Shown here: positions 24,670 through 31,559 of the stretch, piece after piece
Layout: every line of letters starts with the position of its first letter
Numbering within the stretch: the stretch's first letter is position 1
Origin: Bacteroidales bacterium
GTDB taxonomy: Bacteria; Bacteroidota; Bacteroidia; Bacteroidales; WCHB1-69
NCBI GenBank assembly: GCA_024686335.1
Contig: JAILCI010000050.1
Coordinates: 1-40,542 of the forward strand
Length of the DNA: 40,542 nt
Direction of reading: 5' to 3'
The notes under the pieces: model-generated
Database searches by the model: none
What the model saw: the letters and a program-made list of their open reading frames with translations, nothing else
Told to the model about the DNA's origin: nothing
Program-made: the position numbers and the translations under genes

Positions 24670-25392
24670 ATGAGTTCATTTGTAGATTATTTTTTCAGCA
24701 ATCATAAGAATATTGACTCACTAGGACGCCTTAAGGAGATCCATTCATGTCCTGAATTGATTGACTGTATTCAGCAGACCGGCTTTTTGCCGCTGTTGGA
24801 GAGTGGGATACAGGGCTTTTGTGCCGAAGGTCTGTTGGCTGAAGAGTGTCGTTTTACACAATTCGAAGACGGCACCTGGGAGTGGCCGCTCTGGCAATGG
24901 AAAAGCGCTGTTGTCACCGAAGGCAACTGCGTTTATGGCAAGTTCTTCGCTGGCAAAGCTGGTTTCATCAGTCGTGAGTGGTGGCCCGATTTCTACAATT
25001 GGCGCCGCGATCAACACCCTTTGCCAGAAGAGTATAGCGTGGAGGCTGCCATCTTAGATACTCTGCGGGAGCATGGCAGTATGATTGCTCGCGACTTGCG
25101 TGCCGCCTGCGGACTTACAGGACACAACATGCGCGGTAAGTTTGATGCCTACATCAATCGTATGCAAATGGCCTGTTACATCGTGACGGAGGACTTTGTC
25201 TATCCAACTGACAAACATGGGAACAAGTATGGTTTCGGGTGGTCGTTGCTGACAACTCCAGAGCGACTGTTGGGCCGTGAAGCATGTTTATGCAACAGAA
25301 CTCCTGAAGAGTCATATCAACGTATGTTTGAGCATCTTACGAACATGTTGCCACATGCTACAGAAAAACAGATTAAGAAAATTTTGAAATAA
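24670..25392 (+). CDS. AlkZ-related (winged-helix DNA glycosylase-like) protein
   Basis: 240 residues. From memory it fits the family annotated 'AlkZ-related protein': TGFLPLLESGIQGFCAEGLLAEECR, DGTWEWPLWQWK, VYGKFFAGKAGFISREWWPDFYNWRR, then a helical segment with AAILDTLREHGSMIARDLRAACGL that looks like a winged helix (about 125-150). True AlkZ/YcaQ enzymes repair DNA crosslinks; the catalytic motif of those enzymes is not evident, so glycosylase activity is uncertain. The stop codon overlaps the ATG of the third ISF gene by 1 nt (TAATG), indicating tight coupling. Confidence 0.7.
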   Translation: MSSFVDYFFSNHKNIDSLGRLKEIHSCPELIDCIQQTGFLPLLESGIQGFCAEGLLAEECRFTQFEDGTWEWPLWQWKSAVVTEGNCVYGKFFAGKAGFISREWWPDFYNWRRDQHPLPEEYSVEAAILDTLREHGSMIARDLRAACGLTGHNMRGKFDAYINRMQMACYIVTEDFVYPTDKHGNKYGFGWSLLTTPERLLGREACLCNRTPEESYQRMFEHLTNMLPHATEKQIKKILK

Positions 25393-26048
25393 TGACAAAA
25401 GCACTATTTATCAATGGAAGTCCGCGCAAGAACGGCAACACTGCACAACTGTTGAAGCGGGCTATGGAAGGCGCAAACGAAGCTGGCGCAGAAGTGGAAC
25501 TGGTCAACTTGTATGACCGCAGTTTGAACTACAAGGGTTGCATGAGCTGTTTTGCCTGCAAGATTAAAGGAGGTCGTAAAGGAGTCTGCACATTCAAAGA
25601 TGACCTTCAACCCATCATGGAGAAAGCCATCGAAGCCGACGTGCTGGTGTGTGGAGCTCCCGTCTATTGTGGTTACCCTTCTGCAGCTCTGCGCGCTTTC
25701 ATGGAGCGTCTCATTTTCCCAGCGGTCAACTACTCCGACTTTGCTCATCCAATTATAAACAAACCGAAACGCTCAGCCACCATTTTCACGATGAACTGTC
25801 CTAATATGGAGATTTACAAAGCCAACAACTATGATATTCTGATGAATGTCAACGCAAATCAGTTGGGCATGTTCGGTCCTACGGAGATTCTCTATTCCTT
25901 TGATACTTATCAATTTAATGATTACAGTCGTTACGATGCCGCCATGCTCGATGAAGAACGAAAAGCAGAGATGAAGCGTACGCAATTTCCGAAAGATTTG
26001 GAAAAAGCTTACGAGATGGGTAAAAGATTAGTAACCACGAAGGGGTGA
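25392..26048 (+). CDS. Iron-sulfur flavoprotein-like NAD(P)H:FMN reductase, third copy
   Basis: 218 residues. The FMN loop is NGSPRKNGNTAQ (8-19). The cysteine motif is CX2CX2CX9C (C50, C53, C56, C66), wider than in the other copies because of a Lys/Gly-rich KIKGGRKGV insert, and FKDD follows. GAPVYCGYPSAALRAFMERLIF is the second FMN contact region. It starts on the stop codon of the AlkZ-related gene. Unusually, the last four codons and the stop (Thr-Thr-Lys-Gly-stop) are encoded by a REP-like palindrome (from 26034), the first unit of the repeat array beside the RAYT gene. Confidence 0.86.
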   Translation: MTKALFINGSPRKNGNTAQLLKRAMEGANEAGAEVELVNLYDRSLNYKGCMSCFACKIKGGRKGVCTFKDDLQPIMEKAIEADVLVCGAPVYCGYPSAALRAFMERLIFPAVNYSDFAHPIINKPKRSATIFTMNCPNMEIYKANNYDILMNVNANQLGMFGPTEILYSFDTYQFNDYSRYDAAMLDEERKAEMKRTQFPKDLEKAYEMGKRLVTTKG

Positions 26049-26187
26049 GAATAAAATCACAATATTGCCAAACTGGTTGTTTTCCACACATAATAACCCC
26101 GAAGGGGTGACAGAATACAGGCAGGGGTGTGAACCCCTGTGAATGTGGCGCCACGGGTGTTTCCGAACCCCGGAGGGGTGACAGAAT
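26034..26187. repeat. REP array A: three palindromic units beside the RAYT gene
   Basis: Units start at about 26035 (degenerate, ACCACGAAGGGGTGA), 26095 (ACCCCGAAGGGGT then GACAGAAT) and 26166 (ACCCCGGAGGGGT then GACAGAAT), spaced about 60 and 71 nt. Between units two and three is another hairpin, CAGGGGT-GTGA-ACCCCTG (26122-26139). The array overlaps the ISF stop codon at its left end and stops 9 nt short of the RAYT stop codon at its right end. Array B repeats the same order and spacing. Confidence 0.85.
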
Positions 26188-26196
26188 TTTATCCTG

Positions 26197-26652
26197 TTAA
26201 TTAGAACACACAAATCGATCATCATATTTGATGCCGTATGCATCCAAAAACATTTTGTATTCTTCCTGAAATGAACGTTTTTGATGATGTTCTTTTTGAC
26301 CGTTAATGTATAAAACAGTTTTATCAGTCAAATAAGGGCTTACGGAAAACGCCCCATAGCCATCTTGCCACGAAAATTCATCATAATAATTTCCTAGTGT
26401 TTTTATCCATTTGCTGCTATTTGATTTAATAAGGCGGACAAATTCTGCCATTGATATTGTTTTTGGTAAAGATGTCAGGATATGAACATGGTCAGGACGA
26501 CCGCCTATTCCCATAGGTATGCCTCCAGCCTTTGAAATTATGCCACCGATATATGCGAAGATTCGTGAGAGGTCTTTTTCTAACATCTCCTTACTGGTAG
26601 TTTTGATGTGAAATATCAGATGAATGTCGTTTTTCACCAATGTGCTTGCCAT
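26197..26652 (-). CDS. REP-associated tyrosine transposase (RAYT), IS200/IS605-like TnpA
   Basis: 151 residues, the usual size for a Y1 HUH transposase. The HUH metal-binding motif is GRPDHVHILTS (His55, His57) and the catalytic-Tyr helix is YINGQKEHHQKRSFQEEY (Tyr115). The N-terminal VKNDIHLIFHIKTT strand is also typical. Single-copy IS200-like proteins flanked by short palindromes are RAYTs, thought to cut and spread REP/REPIN sequences as single-stranded DNA. Here palindrome arrays lie on both sides: array A 9 nt from the stop, and inverted array C about 40 nt upstream of the ATG. The protein looks intact. No classic IS200 ends were recognised. Confidence 0.92.
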   Translation of the reverse strand: MASTLVKNDIHLIFHIKTTSKEMLEKDLSRIFAYIGGIISKAGGIPMGIGGRPDHVHILTSLPKTISMAEFVRLIKSNSSKWIKTLGNYYDEFSWQDGYGAFSVSPYLTDKTVLYINGQKEHHQKRSFQEEYKMFLDAYGIKYDDRFVCSN

Positions 26653-26692
26653 AGTTGAATTATTTTGTTTTGTATTAATGTCTTGATCTTTC

Positions 26693-26775
26693 GCCCCTTC
26701 GGGGCTTTGTTGTCTCCGCTGTCATCTGCCACAGGGGTTTACACCCCTGCCTGTAATCTGCCGCCCTTTCAGGGC
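26693..26775. repeat. REP array C: inverted, variant copy upstream of the RAYT gene
   Basis: On the plus strand it reads GCCCC-TTC-GGGGC (26693-26705), a central hairpin CAGGGGT-TTAC-ACCCCTG (26732-26749), and GCCCT-TTC-AGGGC (26763-26775). Reverse-complemented, it has the order outer hairpin, central hairpin, outer hairpin of arrays A and B. The outer stems differ in sequence while keeping full pairing, including a C:G to T:A compensatory change between the two outer units. Confidence 0.8.
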
Positions 26776-27028
26776 TCTTGTTGTATGTATATTCCTTTCT
26801 CGGTCGTATTGTTCCGCCGTGTCCTTAAGGGTGTCATAGCATCATATTTATTGTTTTTACATTAAATAAATCAATTTTATATTTAGAATCAAATCGAATT
26901 GCAAAAATAAAAATAATATTTAAAATTATTTAAAAAAATAAAAATATTTTGCTGAATATTTATATTAATAATCAAATATCAATCAATAAACACATGCCAA
27001 ACAACTCAAATTGCATTTTAAACCATTA
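26776..27028. other. Very AT-rich non-coding stretch between arrays C and B
   Basis: About 250 nt, dominated from 26870 to 27010 by A/T runs. I see no gene. A plus-strand 66-codon frame (26665-26865) is a translation of array C and its flank and is not called. A minus-strand TATTTTTG lies at 26902-26909. Confidence 0.6.
26902..26909 (-). promoter_or_regulatory. -7 element TATTTTTG, possible RAYT promoter
   Basis: Perfect minus-strand TAnnTTTG about 250 nt upstream of the RAYT ATG. A transcript from here would include array C in its 5' leader. The setting is so AT-rich that a chance match is possible. Confidence 0.35.
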
Positions 27029-27182
27029 ACTCCTAATGGGTGACACAAATATCAAAATGATGCAAATCTAAATGTTATCCACACGCACTAACCCCGAAGG
27101 GGTGACAGAATACAAGCAGGGGTGTGAACCCCTGTGACAGTGACGCCGCGGGTGTTTCCGAACCCCGAAGGGGTGACAGAAC
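27029..27182. repeat. REP array B: second three-unit array
   Basis: Units start at 27029 (decayed, ACTCCTAATGGGTGACACAA), 27090 and 27161 (both ACCCCGAAGGGGT then GACAGAA), spaced 61 and 71 nt, matching array A (60 and 71). The central hairpin CAGGGGT-GTGA-ACCCCTG is at 27117-27134. The flank before unit two (TCCACAC...TAACCCC) is also shared with array A. It ends 16 nt before the MmcQ/YjbR promoter. Confidence 0.85.
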
Positions 27183-27197
27183 ATATTAGAAATTAAT

Positions 27198-27205
27198 TAT
27201 TTTTG
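27198..27205 (+). promoter_or_regulatory. -7 element TATTTTTG
   Basis: Perfect TAnnTTTG 21 nt before the ATG at 27227; it rules out the longer TTG-initiated reading from 27203. Confidence 0.65.
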
Positions 27206-27226
27206 CACCGACATTATCATTTTCCA

Positions 27227-27589
27227 ATGAACATCGAAGATTATCGGAACTACTGTCTCTCACTGGGCGATGACGTGGAAGAACGCATGCCATTCGGGGC
27301 GTTCAAGGCCGCGGAAGGCGTATTGGCATTCTATGTCTGTGGCCACATGTTCTCATTCTTCGACTGCAACGATTTCCGGGTCGTCACACTCAAATGCCAA
27401 CCTGATCGAATAGACGAACTAAAGGCCTATCACGACTGCATTGGTAAACCGTTCAATCTGCCTTCCAAATATTGGATTGGTGTGGATGTGATGAGCGCTC
27501 CCGACGAACTTCTTCGTGAACTTACACTTGACTCCTACAAAATTGTTAAGGAAAAATACAATAGGCCTAAGCCTAAAACAAGAAAGTAA
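27227..27589 (+). CDS. MmcQ/YjbR family protein
   Basis: 120 residues of the MmcQ/YjbR family (double-wing DNA-binding-like fold, function unproven). It opens with MNIEDYRNYCLSLGDDVEERMPFG, the usual 'YC..LPG..E..PFG' pattern, and has VVTLKCQPDRIDEL, PSKYWIGVDV and PDELLRELTLDSYKIV. The C-terminus is basic (NRPKPKTRK). The start is ATG 27227 rather than an upstream TTG inside the promoter. It is followed by GNAT (34 nt) and EamA (18 nt) genes on the same strand without visible promoters, so a three-gene operon is likely. Confidence 0.88.
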   Translation: MNIEDYRNYCLSLGDDVEERMPFGAFKAAEGVLAFYVCGHMFSFFDCNDFRVVTLKCQPDRIDELKAYHDCIGKPFNLPSKYWIGVDVMSAPDELLRELTLDSYKIVKEKYNRPKPKTRK

Positions 27590-27623
27590 ATAATTCAGTA
27601 ATAGACAATTAATCTACAAAACA

Positions 27624-28118
27624 ATGGTAAAACCGAAAATAACTATCACACCGGCAACACCCAATGACATTCACACTATATATGATTTCATCCACGAAAT
27701 GGCCATCTACGAAAAATGTGAAGAGGACTTTGTCACTGACGAAAAGACACTTTACACATCTCTCTTTGAGCAACATGCGGCTGAATGTCTCTTGATACGT
27801 GAAGATGGTTGCGATTCTGTTGTTGGTTTTGCCATCTTCTTCCATAACTTCTCTACCTTCGTCGGCCGGCGTGGTCTCTACATAGAGGAGCTCTACATTG
27901 TGCCCGAGAAACGGGGCAAAGGCTACGGCACCGCTATGTTACACCATCTGGCCCAAATAGCTGTGGAGCGCAACTGTGGACGCATGGAGTGGATCTGCAT
28001 TGACTGGAATGAACCCGCTTTGTCTGTCTACCGCTCAATCGGCGCCATACCAATGGACGAATGGACAATTCAACGAATGAACGAACAGACGCTGAAACAG
28101 TTTGCCCAAAGTGAATAA
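27624..28118 (+). CDS. GNAT-family N-acetyltransferase, diamine acetyltransferase-like
   Basis: 164 residues with a complete GNAT fold resembling spermidine/spermine and thialysine acetyltransferases: IYDFIHEMAIYEK, VGFAIFFHNFSTFVGRRGLYIEELYIVPEKRGKGYGTAMLHHLAQIA (acetyl-CoA loop KRGKGYG) and MEWICIDWNEPALSVYRSIGA. The GLYIEELYV-type strand is characteristic of the SAT group, so a polyamine or related primary amine is the likely acceptor. Middle gene of a putative MmcQ-GNAT-EamA operon. Confidence 0.88.
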   Translation: MVKPKITITPATPNDIHTIYDFIHEMAIYEKCEEDFVTDEKTLYTSLFEQHAAECLLIREDGCDSVVGFAIFFHNFSTFVGRRGLYIEELYIVPEKRGKGYGTAMLHHLAQIAVERNCGRMEWICIDWNEPALSVYRSIGAIPMDEWTIQRMNEQTLKQFAQSE

Positions 28119-28136
28119 CATTTTCGTAAATAGCAG

Positions 28137-29099
28137 ATGAAAGATATAACTGGGCAGAGACAAACAATAGAGGAGCAATCTGCGTCCTCGCAGATTGGGA
28201 AATCAGGATTTTCCTCCAACAAGAAGGATTTTCTATTGTTGCACCTCTCTGTTTTCATTGCTGGATTCACTGGTGTTTTAGGCAGACTCATTTCATTGGA
28301 TTCTGCCGTGCTCGTGTGGCACCGTATGGCTTGGGCTGCCGTCTTGATGGTCTTGTTTCTTATAATCCGCAAAGAGTTGGTGCGTTATCATTTCCAAGAC
28401 CTTTTGAAAATGGGTGGAGTAGGGGTTCTGCTTGCCCTGCACTGGGTCTTCTTTTACGCCAGCATCAAAACCTCCAACGTCTCCATCGGCGTTGTCTGTT
28501 TCTCGTCGGTAGGCTTCTTTACCGCCTTGTTTGAGCCGATTATCAATAAACATCGTTTCTCAGCACGTGAGTTTCTTTTCAGTATACTCACTTTACTAGG
28601 TGTCTATCTTATTTTCCAATTTGACACCCGTTATCGATTGGGCATTGCCTTGGGTATCGTCTCTTCTGCGCTCTATGCTCTGTTTGCTATTGCCAACCAG
28701 CATGTGGGCAAACATTACGAGGCAAAGAATATGCTCCTGTGGGAAATGCTTGGCGGGCTCATTGTGCTCACCTGCTTGATGCCATTGTATAATATAATCA
28801 TCCCCGTCGGGCGACTGATGCCTGCGGGGACGGACTATCTCTATATGGCCTTTATGGTCGTTGTCTGTACTATTGGATTGTGCTTGCTCCAAATTATCGT
28901 ATTACAGAAAATTGACGCATTTACTGTCAATCTGACCTACAATTTGGAGCCTGTTTACAGTATCTTGCTGGCAATGTTGATTTTCAGCGAGTACAAAGAA
29001 CTAAACTTCTCGTTCTGTCTTGGCGTCGTGCTGATCATCGCATCGGTGATGCTGCAGACGTGGAGCAAAACGAGAAGTCGTGTGGAAAAACTGCAATAA
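28137..29099 (+). CDS. EamA/DMT-family transporter
   Basis: 320 residues with ten predicted membrane helices in two EamA repeats (about 35-165 and 180-310) and a short charged N-terminus. Motifs include AGFTGVLGRLISLDSAVLVWHRM at the start of repeat one, SIKTSNVSIGVVCFSSVGFFTALFEP, and TVNLTYNLEPVYSILLAMLIFSEYKELN in repeat two, all usual for this family. It moves small metabolites or drugs across the inner membrane; substrate unknown. It sits 18 nt after the GNAT gene and converges with the SDR gene. Confidence 0.92.
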   Translation: MKDITGQRQTIEEQSASSQIGKSGFSSNKKDFLLLHLSVFIAGFTGVLGRLISLDSAVLVWHRMAWAAVLMVLFLIIRKELVRYHFQDLLKMGGVGVLLALHWVFFYASIKTSNVSIGVVCFSSVGFFTALFEPIINKHRFSAREFLFSILTLLGVYLIFQFDTRYRLGIALGIVSSALYALFAIANQHVGKHYEAKNMLLWEMLGGLIVLTCLMPLYNIIIPVGRLMPAGTDYLYMAFMVVVCTIGLCLLQIIVLQKIDAFTVNLTYNLEPVYSILLAMLIFSEYKELNFSFCLGVVLIIASVMLQTWSKTRSRVEKLQ

Positions 29100-29110
29100 T
29101 TCTGTTTCTC

Positions 29111-29866
29111 TTATTTACGTACGATAACGCTACCGCTGCCTTGATGGGTGGCGAGAATCAAAACCTCAGCTATCTGCACATGTGCGGGGGCATTAGCAGC
29201 ATAAACAGCCACATCGGCGATGTCGTCACCAGTCAGAGGCTTGATGCCCTTGTAGACGTTAGCGGCACGCTCGGTGTCGCCATGGAAACGGGTATTGCTG
29301 AAGTTAGTCTCCACAAGACCTGGCTTAAGATTCGTCACGCGCACGGCACTGCTGGCCACATCGAGGCGAAGTCCATCGGTGAGAGCTTTGACAGCGGACT
29401 TGGTAGCGCAATAAACATTACCGTTGGCATAGGCGGCGTCACCAGCCACAGAACCAACATTGATGATATGTCCGCGGTCACGTTTCACCATGCCCGGCAC
29501 AATGAGACGAGTCATAGTAAGGAGACCCTTGATGTTGGTGTCAATCATCGTCTCCCAATCCCCAAAGCTGCCTTCATATTCGGGCTCCAAACCGAGAGCC
29601 AGACCAGCGTTGTTCACCAGCACGTCAATCTCTTGCCACTCAGCGGGCAGACTGTTCACACAGCGGGTAGCTGCTTCACGATCGCGCACATCGAAGAGCA
29701 ATGTGGTTACTTTTGTGCCTTTATCGGCCAATTCTTTGCGAATCTCCTCCAACTTTTGCTCATTACGTCCAGTCAGGATCAGTTTGTCGCCATTCTCGGC
29801 GAATTTTCTTGCGCAGCCGAGGCCAATACCGCTCGTAGCGCCCGTTATCATAACTATCTTATTCAT
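29111..29866 (-). CDS. Short-chain dehydrogenase/reductase (YdfG-like)
   Basis: 251 residues, classical SDR. The nucleotide motif is TGATSGIG (7-14), with NNAG in VLVNNAGLALG, catalytic Ser in INVGSVAG and YCATK (Tyr/Lys). The GRNEQKLEEI segment after beta-2 (an Arg at the start of the loop) favours NADPH. The C-terminal PGLVETNFSNTRFHGD...ADVAVYAA layout is that of YdfG, 3-hydroxy acid/serine dehydrogenase. The exact substrate is uncertain. It is cytoplasmic, has its own promoter, and is divergent from the sirtuin-like gene. Confidence 0.92.
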   Translation of the reverse strand: MNKIVMITGATSGIGLGCARKFAENGDKLILTGRNEQKLEEIRKELADKGTKVTTLLFDVRDREAATRCVNSLPAEWQEIDVLVNNAGLALGLEPEYEGSFGDWETMIDTNIKGLLTMTRLIVPGMVKRDRGHIINVGSVAGDAAYANGNVYCATKSAVKALTDGLRLDVASSAVRVTNLKPGLVETNFSNTRFHGDTERAANVYKGIKPLTGDDIADVAVYAANAPAHVQIAEVLILATHQGSGSVIVRK

Positions 29867-29909
29867 AACCAGTAAATTATATATTAATATTTAATTCAAA
29901 AACGGATTA

Positions 29910-29917
29910 CAAAAATA
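29910..29917 (-). promoter_or_regulatory. -7 element TATTTTTG
   Basis: Perfect minus-strand TAnnTTTG 43 nt before the SDR ATG at 29866. Confidence 0.6.
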
Positions 29918-29963
29918 CAACAATTTTCAATGTGAACATCTTTTTCATAACGAGGATTTTCAT

Positions 29964-29971
29964 TATTTTTG
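29964..29971 (+). promoter_or_regulatory. -7 element TATTTTTG
   Basis: Perfect TAnnTTTG 13 nt before the sirtuin-like ATG at 29985. Confidence 0.65.
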
Positions 29972-29984
29972 CCGCCCTTTAATT

Positions 29985-30905
29985 ATGGAAAACACGATTT
30001 TGCAAATATCACAATGGTTACAAGAAGCCGACGCTATCGTTGTGGGCATCGGTTCTGGGCTCTCTTCTGCCTGCGGCTATAACCATTACAATACGGTGCC
30101 ATTTTTCAGTGATAATATGAAGCCATTCATTGAAAAATATGGCTTCAAGTCTCTGTTTCAAGGTCTTACCTATCTCTATTCAACTCCTGAGGAGGAGTGG
30201 GCGTATCTTGCTCATTATATTAAACTTATGTATGATACTCCCATTGGAAAACCATATCGAGATTTGTTTAAAATATTAAATGGCAAGCCCTATTTTATTC
30301 TGACTACTAATGTCGACATGCAACTTGACAAGTTATTTCCAGAAAACAATATCTGTCACTTCCAGGGTGACATGCGATATCGGCAATGTCAGCAACCATG
30401 CAACGATGAGGTCTATTCAAATGATAACATCGTGAAAATGATTGACGAATTGGATGATCCCACTAAATTGCCTTCGGACATGGTTCCCCGTTGCCCAGAC
30501 TGTGGCCGTGTAATGACTTTGTGGGTACGGGATGATCATTTTCTGGAAGGCAGTCATTGGCAGCAACAGATAGCACGTTACCGAAGTTTTTTGGAGACCT
30601 ATCATGATAATAAAATCCTATTCTTAGAAATGGGAGTTGGTGATATGACGCCGAATATCATCAAATTGCCATTCTGGAAAATGACTGCGGAGTTACCTGA
30701 TGCTCGATATGTCATCATCAATACAAAGGGAGTGGAAAATAAGTCTGCGCTTACCGAACTTTGTCAGGCATCGCCCACTTGTTGTGCTCACGGTGGTGGC
30801 AAGCGCCCCACCATCCCGTTGCAATTGCAGGGTAAAGCCTTAGCATACGACGAAGATTTGGCGATTGCATTGCATCAGTTGTCACATAAGCAATGTGACA
30901 AATAG
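29985..30905 (+). CDS. M-class sirtuin-like (SirTM) NAD-dependent protein
   Basis: 306 residues with a sirtuin NAD-binding start (GIGSGLSSACGY, 21-32) and TTNVD (Asn109, Asp111). Where ordinary sirtuins have the catalytic His directly before Gly (HG), this protein has Gln127-Gly128 in HFQGDMRYRQC. That Gln-for-His change is the hallmark of SirTMs, which ADP-ribosylate lipoylated GcvH-like proteins. Cysteine pairs C135/C139 and C170/C173 likely bind zinc. Known SirTM operons carry a macrodomain hydrolase, GcvH-L and a lipoate ligase; none is adjacent here. The downstream gene (an ISF flavoprotein) is convergent. Function therefore remains inferred. Confidence 0.82.
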   Translation: MENTILQISQWLQEADAIVVGIGSGLSSACGYNHYNTVPFFSDNMKPFIEKYGFKSLFQGLTYLYSTPEEEWAYLAHYIKLMYDTPIGKPYRDLFKILNGKPYFILTTNVDMQLDKLFPENNICHFQGDMRYRQCQQPCNDEVYSNDNIVKMIDELDDPTKLPSDMVPRCPDCGRVMTLWVRDDHFLEGSHWQQQIARYRSFLETYHDNKILFLEMGVGDMTPNIIKLPFWKMTAELPDARYVIINTKGVENKSALTELCQASPTCCAHGGGKRPTIPLQLQGKALAYDEDLAIALHQLSHKQCDK

Positions 30906-30910
30906 GGTTG

Positions 30911-30972
30911 TCGACCATTTGATACTCTTTTATCGACCATTTGAAGCATTGAAGTCGGTTTATCGACCATTT
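30911..30972. repeat. Three direct repeats of TCGACCATTT
   Basis: The 10-mer TCGACCATTT occurs at 30911, 30933 and 30963. The first two copies extend to TCGACCATTTGA, and the last two are preceded by TTA. Spacings are 22 and 30 nt. The repeats lie between the stop codons of the convergent sirtuin-like and ISF genes. Confidence 0.75.
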
Positions 30973-30993
30973 TCTCAGAATTTTGCAAACCAC

Positions 30994-31524
30994 CTATAGC
31001 GAACATCCCAATTCAAACGCTCTCTTCAAGTCTTCGCTCCCCACATCTCCCTTTTCCCGTGCGCCACGTACCAGTACCCGGCCCGCATCTTCTATCTTGA
31101 AAAAGTTGAGGCAGAGCTGATATTCAGTTAGGATAGCATCAAAAAGAGTAGGGGACGAGGCGCCACCTACGAGGATGAGAGCCATCTTTTGGATATAAAA
31201 AGTGTCGCGAATTGGATTGTGGAAGCGGTCTATGATTGCCTTCAGTTGTGCGCTGAGTCCGAAGAAATAGACTGGCGATGCAACCACGAGCACGTCGGCT
31301 TCGGACATCTTATTGTAAATGGCCTGCATGTCATCATTTTGAACGCATGTATGACTTTCGCTTGAAAAACAAGCGTTACAGCCCATGCACGGGGCAACTT
31401 TTACATCGTGAACGGAGACAATTTCCACATTGTGTTTTTGTGAGGCACCTTTGACAAACGCTTCCACCAGCAAGTCAGTGTTACCACCCTTGCGCGGACT
31501 TCCTGAAAGGATCAGAATATTCAT
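30994..31524 (-). CDS. Iron-sulfur flavoprotein-like NAD(P)H:FMN reductase, fourth copy
   Basis: 176 residues from ATG 31524. The FMN loop is SGSPRKGGNTDLLVEAF (7-23). The cysteine motif is CX2CX2CX7C (C46, C49, C52, C60), followed by NDDM, and then VASPVYFFGLSAQLKAIIDRFH. This fits the ISF pattern with yet another cysteine spacing. A longer reading from 31629 would overlap the upstream membrane-protein gene and adds no conserved sequence. It is third in an operon after the thioesterase and the four-helix membrane protein. Confidence 0.86.
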   Translation of the reverse strand: MNILILSGSPRKGGNTDLLVEAFVKGASQKHNVEIVSVHDVKVAPCMGCNACFSSESHTCVQNDDMQAIYNKMSEADVLVVASPVYFFGLSAQLKAIIDRFHNPIRDTFYIQKMALILVGGASSPTLFDAILTEYQLCLNFFKIEDAGRVLVRGAREKGDVGSEDLKRAFELGCSL

Positions 31525-31559
31525 GTGAATTAGATTTATCAGCGACAATGATTCAAAGT

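Noticed and set aside
25915-26243. Two minus-strand frames crossing array A
   Set aside because: They read through the REP units and the 3' end of the ISF gene; their sequence is repeat-derived.
26665-26865. 66-codon plus-strand frame upstream of the RAYT gene
   Set aside because: It translates array C and its flank; its composition reflects the palindromes and it has no promoter of its own.
26034-27182. Palindrome arrays as a CRISPR
   Set aside because: The spacers are themselves homologous between arrays and contain a shared hairpin, there are only three units per array, and no cas gene is nearby.
29060-29875. 271-codon plus-strand frame
   Set aside because: It is the antisense shadow of the SDR gene on the minus strand, which has clear SDR motifs and a promoter.
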